Source of the DNA: Gammaproteobacteria bacterium | GTDB lineage: Bacteria > Pseudomonadota > Gammaproteobacteria > Xanthomonadales > SZUA-36 | Length of the DNA: 64,000 nt | Reading direction: 5' to 3' | NCBI GenBank assembly: GCA_024277815.1 | Contig: JAJRUM010000050.1 | Coordinates: 97,693-161,692 of the forward strand | Shown here: positions 59,249-64,000 of the stretch, in pieces | Numbering within the stretch: position 1 is the stretch's first letter | Layout of the letters: every line of letters starts with the position of its first letter | Program-made: the position numbers and the translations under genes | Notes under the pieces: model-generated | The model's database searches: none | Seen by the model: the letters and a program-made list of their open reading frames with translations, nothing else | Told to the model about the DNA's origin: nothing

Positions 59249-59788
59249 TCAGTGCTGTACCAACTCATACCCCGCACGCACAGCGTCCAGGTTCATCTGC
59301 GCGTACTTCTTCGGGGTGACCTGTTTAATCGCTGCTTCCATGGTCTCAATGCTGCAGAAATCACCCAGTGCAATCAAGGCTCCGAGGCTCACGACGTTGG
59401 TGACCCGCAGGTTGCCCAGCGAAATGGCGGTTCTGCTCAGTGGCAGCGCATGTACTTTGAAATGTCCTGAAGGTGGATCAGGCACCAGTTCTTCATCAAC
59501 CAGCACCACGGCATCCTTGTTGATCATGCCTTCTGAGATGGAGATGGCCCGCTTGTCCAGGATCAACAGGTAGTCAAGCCCGGTAGCCAGTGGGTAGTCA
59601 GCCGTTTGCCGGGATACCACCAGGTCGGAGCGACTCATTCCACCACGAGAGGTGGGCTCATAACTCTGTGACTGCGCAACATGCAGCCCTTCAGAGCTCA
59701 ACGCTGCCGCCAGCATTTTACCGCCCAGACCGAGCCCCTGACCACCGGTACCACTGAGTCGAATTTCATAGCCGTCAGTCTTGCTCAT
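59249..59788 (-). CDS. 2-oxoacid:acceptor oxidoreductase gamma subunit
   Basis: A 179-residue protein with the gamma-domain start EIRLSGTGGQGLGLGGKMLAAAL and SQSYEPTSRGGMSRSDLVVS. It is the KorC/VorC-type subunit and works with the alpha and beta genes directly upstream on the minus strand. It overlaps the beta gene by 4 bases (ATGA). It is the last gene of the operon and the substrate (2-oxoglutarate or other keto acid) is not decided by sequence. Confidence 0.87.
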   Translation of the reverse strand: MSKTDGYEIRLSGTGGQGLGLGGKMLAAALSSEGLHVAQSQSYEPTSRGGMSRSDLVVSRQTADYPLATGLDYLLILDKRAISISEGMINKDAVVLVDEELVPDPPSGHFKVHALPLSRTAISLGNLRVTNVVSLGALIALGDFCSIETMEAAIKQVTPKKYAQMNLDAVRAGYELVQH

Positions 59789-60657
59789 TTGCCCAGCACC
59801 TTGTGACAGTGTGCGCGGTAGGCCGAGTAGTACTCAGGCCGCTCTTGCCGCGACAATATTCCGGTTTCCCAATTGCCGGCCCGGAAAGGCTTATCGACCG
59901 CTGTACCATCGAACCTGGGTAAAACACTGCGCTTCTGGCTGAGCACCATTTCCGGCGAGGAGCCCAAATCATTCTTGCGGCCATAGATTTCCGTACAGTC
60001 AGATATCACCTCTACGAATGAGAACCCCTTGTGTACGAGGCCTTCCTGCATCAGGTTTTTCAATGCCGTGGTCTGAAGCGTAACTTCACGCCCGACAAAG
60101 GTTGCACCGGCGCCTTTGGCCAGCGCGCAGGCATCAAATCCGGGTTCCTGGTTGCCCATCGGGGTGGTCGTTGTGAAACGATCCAGGCTGGTCGTTGGCG
60201 ACACCTGCCCACCGGTCATACCATAAACCTCGTTGTTCATCATGATGCAGGTGATGTCCAGGTTACGCCGTGCCGCATGAATCAGGTGATTACCGCCAAT
60301 GGCCAGGCAATCCCCGTCGCCAGTGATAACAATCACGTGCAGGTCCGGACGTGCCAACTTGAGGCCGGCAGCAAATGCGAGGGGGCGGCCATGGGTGGTA
60401 TGAAATGTATTGGCATCAACGTACGCACTGAGACGTCCCGAGCAGCCAATACCACTGACAATCGCCAGTTGGTCTTTTTCGATGTCCAGGTCATGGATCG
60501 CCCAGAGCAAAGCCCGTAAGGCGATGCCATGACCACATCCCGGACACAAAAAGTGCGGGAACAGGTCCAGTCGAAGATAGTCACGTATCTCAAATTCATC
60601 CCGGGCCCCATCCACGGATTTTTGCCTGATCTTCAGGGGCATTGCTGATTCAACCAT
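59785..60657 (-). CDS. 2-oxoacid:acceptor oxidoreductase beta subunit (TPP and Fe-S)
   Basis: A 290-residue protein with the cluster/TPP motif CPGCGHGIALRALLWAIHDL, the TPP-binding GDGDCLAIGGNHLIHAARRN and NNEVYGMTGGQVSPTT. It binds thiamine diphosphate and takes the 2-oxoacid to acyl-CoA, CO2 and reduced ferredoxin. It overlaps the alpha subunit gene by 8 bases. Resembles KorB-type beta subunits. Confidence 0.9.
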   Translation of the reverse strand: MVESAMPLKIRQKSVDGARDEFEIRDYLRLDLFPHFLCPGCGHGIALRALLWAIHDLDIEKDQLAIVSGIGCSGRLSAYVDANTFHTTHGRPLAFAAGLKLARPDLHVIVITGDGDCLAIGGNHLIHAARRNLDITCIMMNNEVYGMTGGQVSPTTSLDRFTTTTPMGNQEPGFDACALAKGAGATFVGREVTLQTTALKNLMQEGLVHKGFSFVEVISDCTEIYGRKNDLGSSPEMVLSQKRSVLPRFDGTAVDKPFRAGNWETGILSRQERPEYYSAYRAHCHKVLGK

Positions 60658-61807
60658 TGTTCAGTTCCTCGATCTTCGCCAGTACCTCATTGGGCTTGAT
60701 AGTCTCGCCATCGAAGCGGTTGATCCCGCTCACTGGCACGCTACCCGCGCACAGGCGCTCGATCTCCAGTATCAATTGCCCGGCATTCATTTCCGGTACC
60801 AGCACATGCTTCGCATGACCTGCCAGTTCCTGCAAAGCCTTTTCCGGGAATGGCCACAGTGTAACCGGACGCAGCAAGCCCGCCTTAATGCCTTTATCAC
60901 GGGCCATATTGACAGCACGCTCACTGGCACGGGCAGTAATGCCAAATGCCACGATCAGAATATCGGCATCACCGCAGGACAAAAGCTCATATTGTTCGAT
61001 CTCATCACGGTGATTCTCTATCTTGTCCAGCAAACGGCTGGTGACACGGGTGACATCATCAGGTACCTGCGTCGGGAAGCCGGTTTCCAGGTGCGTCAGG
61101 CCGGTGGTGTGCGTACGATAGCCGTCACCCGGCCGTGGCATCGGTGGGATGCCATCCTTATCCGGTGCGTACGGCAGGTAATCTTCAGCGGGGCCGGTAG
61201 CCCACTTCCTGTCAGTGGTCTCGATATCTTTCGGGTCCGGCAGTTCTACCGTATCGACAAGATGGCCGATGGCCTCGTCATACAACACAATGACTGGAAT
61301 CCGGTAGGTTTCAGAAAAATTGAATGCCTGGATAGTTTGCTGGTATATCTCCTGCACCGACGAAGGTGTCAGTACGATAATCGGATGGTCGCCGTGCGTC
61401 CCCCAACGCGCCTGCATGACATCACCCTGGGCAGGGCGAGTCGGCATGCCCGTGCTGGGACCACCCCGCATCACATTGATTACGACACAGGGTATCTCGG
61501 CCTGAATGCCATACCCTATATTCTCCTGCTTGAGCGAGAACCCCGGGCCAGAGGTCGCCGTCATGGATTTGACCCCGCCCAGCGAGCCACCCAGACAGGC
61601 TGCCATCGAAGCAATTTCATCTTCCATCTGTACGAATACGCCATCGACGCGCGGTAACTCTTTGGACATGCGCTCGGCAATTTCAGAGGACGGTGTGATC
61701 GGGTAGCCGGCAAACAGGCGGCAACCGGCGGCAATGGCACCCAATGCGCAGGCCTGGTTGCCTTGCAGACTTTGGAGTTGTGGCGAATTTCCAGGTACGG
61801 GGGACAT
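60650..61807 (-). CDS. 2-oxoacid:acceptor oxidoreductase alpha subunit
   Basis: A 385-residue protein with the alpha signature GNQACALGAIAAGCRLFAGYPITPSSEIAE, then QMEDEIASMAACLGGSLGGVKSMTATSGPGFSLKQENIGYG. It completes the KorABC-type enzyme with the next two genes. It overlaps the IorB-like gene by one base. Likely substrate is 2-oxoglutarate or a branched/aryl oxoacid; not decided. Confidence 0.9.
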   Translation of the reverse strand: MSPVPGNSPQLQSLQGNQACALGAIAAGCRLFAGYPITPSSEIAERMSKELPRVDGVFVQMEDEIASMAACLGGSLGGVKSMTATSGPGFSLKQENIGYGIQAEIPCVVINVMRGGPSTGMPTRPAQGDVMQARWGTHGDHPIIVLTPSSVQEIYQQTIQAFNFSETYRIPVIVLYDEAIGHLVDTVELPDPKDIETTDRKWATGPAEDYLPYAPDKDGIPPMPRPGDGYRTHTTGLTHLETGFPTQVPDDVTRVTSRLLDKIENHRDEIEQYELLSCGDADILIVAFGITARASERAVNMARDKGIKAGLLRPVTLWPFPEKALQELAGHAKHVLVPEMNAGQLILEIERLCAGSVPVSGINRFDGETIKPNEVLAKIEELNNG

Positions 61808-62745
61808 CAGATTCTTACCTCTGTAGTGGTATCTGCTGAAACAGCTTCCAGCGGTACGACATCAACATGAACTGCAATCACAAAATCCGGGCACAGCCAC
61901 TCACAAACCCGACAGCCCGTACAGGCATTGGGTTTCACAAGCTCAACAATCTGGTGGTCATCAAGAGCCAGGCAGCGTTCCGGGCACATCTTCACGCAAA
62001 TATCACAGCTCTTGCACCACTCGCCGGTAATTTCCAGGCTCACCTGACGGCGCATCGGCGCTTGCGGCTGTGGAACGGCCTGCTCCTGAACTTCTGGTAC
62101 CGGCGGCTGAGTCGTCCAATGGCGGCCGGCCTCGAATGCTTTCAGGTTGGTTTCCAGCGTTTTGGGTGGCACAAATTCCGGCAGCACCTGCAGCCAGTCT
62201 TCAGCCGGAAAATCCATTACGGTGGACAACACGCCCAACAGAATGGTGTTAGCAACCCGCTCGTTACCCAACTCAATGGCCATACCGGTGGCATTCGGGG
62301 CATATGCACTCGGCACCTGTTTGACAATCTCGGCAACCGTATGGTGTGCGTAACCGTGCAAAGCATCATGGTGCCGGTCCCGGCAGGAAAACGGTGGAAC
62401 AATTCTCTTGGTATCTGAAATGAAGGTGCCGCTGCCCGGTTTCAAATACCGCAGCCAACGCAACCCCTCGGCCCATTCAAGTCCCAGCACAACATCCGCT
62501 TCACCCATTGGTATGGTTGGTGACCACACTTCTTCGCCAAAACGGATGTGGCTGAATACAGAGCCGCCGCGCTTGGCCATGCCATGCACTTCGCTTTGTT
62601 TAACCTGCAGACCCTGCATCTGGCTAAGCCGTGCCAGTATCTTCGACACCATGATGACACCCTGGCCACCAACCCCAACGATCAGGACGTTGGTTGGGCC
62701 ACTGACGGCAACCACCGATTTAGCGCTTTTCTTTTTGGCGTTCAT
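61807..62745 (-). CDS. iorB: IorB-like gamma domain fused to a two-cluster ferredoxin
   Basis: A 312-residue fusion: residues 1-200 are an indolepyruvate-oxidoreductase beta/gamma domain (VLIVGVGGQGVIMVSKILARL, SEVHGMAKRGGSVFSHIRFG), followed by a Pro/Gln-rich linker and a ferredoxin with two [4Fe-4S] motifs, CKSCDICVKMCPERC and CTGCRVCEWLCPDF. The ferredoxin may serve both Ior and Kor parts. The ATG at 62745 overlaps the iorA stop (ATGA). Confidence 0.85.
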   Translation of the reverse strand: MNAKKKSAKSVVAVSGPTNVLIVGVGGQGVIMVSKILARLSQMQGLQVKQSEVHGMAKRGGSVFSHIRFGEEVWSPTIPMGEADVVLGLEWAEGLRWLRYLKPGSGTFISDTKRIVPPFSCRDRHHDALHGYAHHTVAEIVKQVPSAYAPNATGMAIELGNERVANTILLGVLSTVMDFPAEDWLQVLPEFVPPKTLETNLKAFEAGRHWTTQPPVPEVQEQAVPQPQAPMRRQVSLEITGEWCKSCDICVKMCPERCLALDDHQIVELVKPNACTGCRVCEWLCPDFVIAVHVDVVPLEAVSADTTTEVRI

Positions 62746-64000
62746 GAGGATTTGAATTCCGCTGCCGGACGAATGCAATCGCTGGGGCAAATCTGCACGC
62801 ACAACGTACAGCCGATACACGATGATTCGTCGATCTTGATCTTGTGATGACCTTCGAGCATCTCATCGCTCCACGACAAGGCTGGACAGCCCAGGTTCAT
62901 GCACGACTGGCAAGCAGTGCAACCCTCGGCACGTATCTGGAACGCCGGTCCTTTGATCTTGATCGGATCCAGCACACAGGGACGGTTGGCGATAACCACT
63001 GAAACGCCCTTGTACTCAGTTGCTTCGCGGATTGCCTGGTACAGTACGCCAAGATCATAGGAATCTACTTCCTTCAGTGATTTCACACCCACTGCCCTGC
63101 ACACATCGGCATAGTTGACCGCATGGGTCTCTTCGCCGCGCAGAGTTTTGCCGGTGCCGGGGTGCTCCTGGCCACCGGTCATTGCCGTCGTGCTGTTGTT
63201 GAGCAACAGCACGGTAATGTTGGCATTGTTATAAACGGCATCAATCAGGCCGGTAATTCCGCCGTGCAGGAAAGTCGAGTCACCGATGGTGGCAACAATC
63301 GGCCGGGTTTCATTGCCTGCCTTGGCAAGACCTATGGCAGTTCCAATACTGGAGCCCATCGATACGCAGGTATCCATCGCCTGTAAAGGCTGCATCGCGG
63401 CCAGCGTGTAGCAGCCAATGTCACCGGCTACGCGGGCATTCAGGGCACGCAAGGCCATGTAGCCGCCGGTGTGTGGACAACCCGAACAGAGTACCGGTGG
63501 CCTCACCAGTTCTTTGATCTCAATTGAACTTTCTGTTTTACGTGATTTGAGCAGGCCCGCCTTGGCAAAACCTTCATGCACTAATTCGGGTGACAATTCA
63601 CCTGCCCGCGGGAAGAATACTTTGCCTTCAACCTTGTAGCCCATGGCAGCGATTTCTGTCTCAAGGAACGGTTCAAGCTCTTCGACAATGATGACGCGAT
63701 CTACTGCTTCACAAAACTCACGCACCGCATCGCGGGGCAACGGGAATGAGGCTGGCAACTTCAGTATGCTGACACCTGGCAATACTTCTCTTACATAGCT
63801 GTACGACATGCCGGCAGTAATGACACCAACGCTCTGGTCACCCTTGATCCATTGAATTCTTTCAGACTGGCTGAAGTAAGCCTCCAGCAGGGCCTCACGC
63901 TCGATGACAATTGGGTGGCGGGCGCGCGCTGTGGTCGGCAAGGCGATATTCTCCGGGCGCTCGACAAAGCCCCGGTCTTCCACTTCCTCACGATCTCCAA
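62742..64000 (-). CDS. iorA: Indolepyruvate:ferredoxin oxidoreductase alpha subunit, C-terminal part
   Basis: The frame is open through the window end, so the 5' part is outside; about 419 residues are visible. They include LCSGCPHTGGYMALRAL and the TPP-binding IGDSTFLHGGITGLIDAVYNNANITVLLLNNSTTAMTGGQEHPG. The C-terminal ferredoxin has CTACQSCMNLGCP and CIGCTLCVQICP. IorA with IorB oxidises aryl pyruvates (indolepyruvate, phenylpyruvate) to aryl-acetyl-CoA. Such a product could join the phenylacetyl-CoA pool made by the PaaK-containing island, which is inference. Confidence 0.88.
   Translation of the reverse strand, partial: GDREEVEDRGFVERPENIALPTTARARHPIVIEREALLEAYFSQSERIQWIKGDQSVGVITAGMSYSYVREVLPGVSILKLPASFPLPRDAVREFCEAVDRVIIVEELEPFLETEIAAMGYKVEGKVFFPRAGELSPELVHEGFAKAGLLKSRKTESSIEIKELVRPPVLCSGCPHTGGYMALRALNARVAGDIGCYTLAAMQPLQAMDTCVSMGSSIGTAIGLAKAGNETRPIVATIGDSTFLHGGITGLIDAVYNNANITVLLLNNSTTAMTGGQEHPGTGKTLRGEETHAVNYADVCRAVGVKSLKEVDSYDLGVLYQAIREATEYKGVSVVIANRPCVLDPIKIKGPAFQIRAEGCTACQSCMNLGCPALSWSDEMLEGHHKIKIDESSCIGCTLCVQICPSDCIRPAAEFKSS

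Noticed and set aside
60776..61657. 293-codon open frame on the plus strand opposite the alpha subunit
   Set aside because: The minus-strand frame carries the oxidoreductase motifs; this is a shadow frame in GC-rich DNA.
1..64000. Mobile elements, CRISPR arrays, tRNA or rRNA genes
   Set aside because: No transposase, integrase, spaced direct repeats or cloverleaf-like sequence was recognised on reading either strand.

Overview
The window looks like a gammaproteobacterial chromosome segment of moderately high GC. Supporting signs are a chpA/chpC twitching-chemosensory end, rsmE, hisN-nudE-cysQ, erpA, nudC, ampE, IPTL-CTERM proteins and dense translational coupling (many ATGA/TAATG overlaps). 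The species cannot be named from sequence alone. The gene set (c-type cytochromes, PQQ enzymes, two tryptophylquinone amine dehydrogenases, 2-oxoacid:acceptor oxidoreductases) suggests a respiratory heterotroph that uses amines and aromatic acids. I see no tRNA, rRNA, CRISPR array or insertion sequence.

Layout. 1-11.9 kb: housekeeping and transport (chpA end, chpC, rsmE, hisN, nudE, cysQ, DUF6776, erpA, nudC, ampE, btuF, DUF819, Bcr/CflA, SDR). 12.0-23.4 kb: an aromatic-amine island. A complete TTQ aralkylamine dehydrogenase set (aauB-mauE-mauD-aauA-cytochrome c) is followed by a LuxR regulator, DUF485-ActP carboxylate symporter, phenylacetate-CoA ligase, a metallo-hydrolase/flavin hydroxylase/DUF2783 trio and a MeaB GTPase. 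23.4-26.4 kb: ClC channel and AlaA-like aminotransferase. 26.6-38.3 kb: an exported oxidation island (DUF1800/DUF1501 pair, pectin-acetylesterase-like lipoprotein, an alkB remnant, a cytochrome c-Vgb propeller protein, two PQQ dehydrogenases and an outer-membrane barrel). 38.3-46.8 kb: mixed genes, including a coupled MoxR-VWA-DUF5916 operon. 46.9-55.5 kb: a quinohemoprotein amine dehydrogenase (qhp) operon on the minus strand, divergent from a TetR regulator and an aspartate kinase. 58.8-64.0 kb: a five-gene Ior/Kor-type 2-oxoacid:acceptor oxidoreductase operon cut by the window end.

The most interesting signal is in the qhp operon. It has qhpA, D, C, B, F and E, but no flavin monooxygenase (QhpG), the enzyme that hydroxylates the tryptophan precursor of CTQ in characterised systems. 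In its place are two coupled U32-family proteins whose cysteine patterns closely resemble UbiU and UbiV, the Fe-S, O2-independent hydroxylases of ubiquinone synthesis. I infer an alternative, possibly oxygen-independent, route to the CTQ cofactor. A 24-bp palindrome in the qhpA/tetR divergent region overlaps the predicted -10 boxes of both promoters and is a likely TetR operator.
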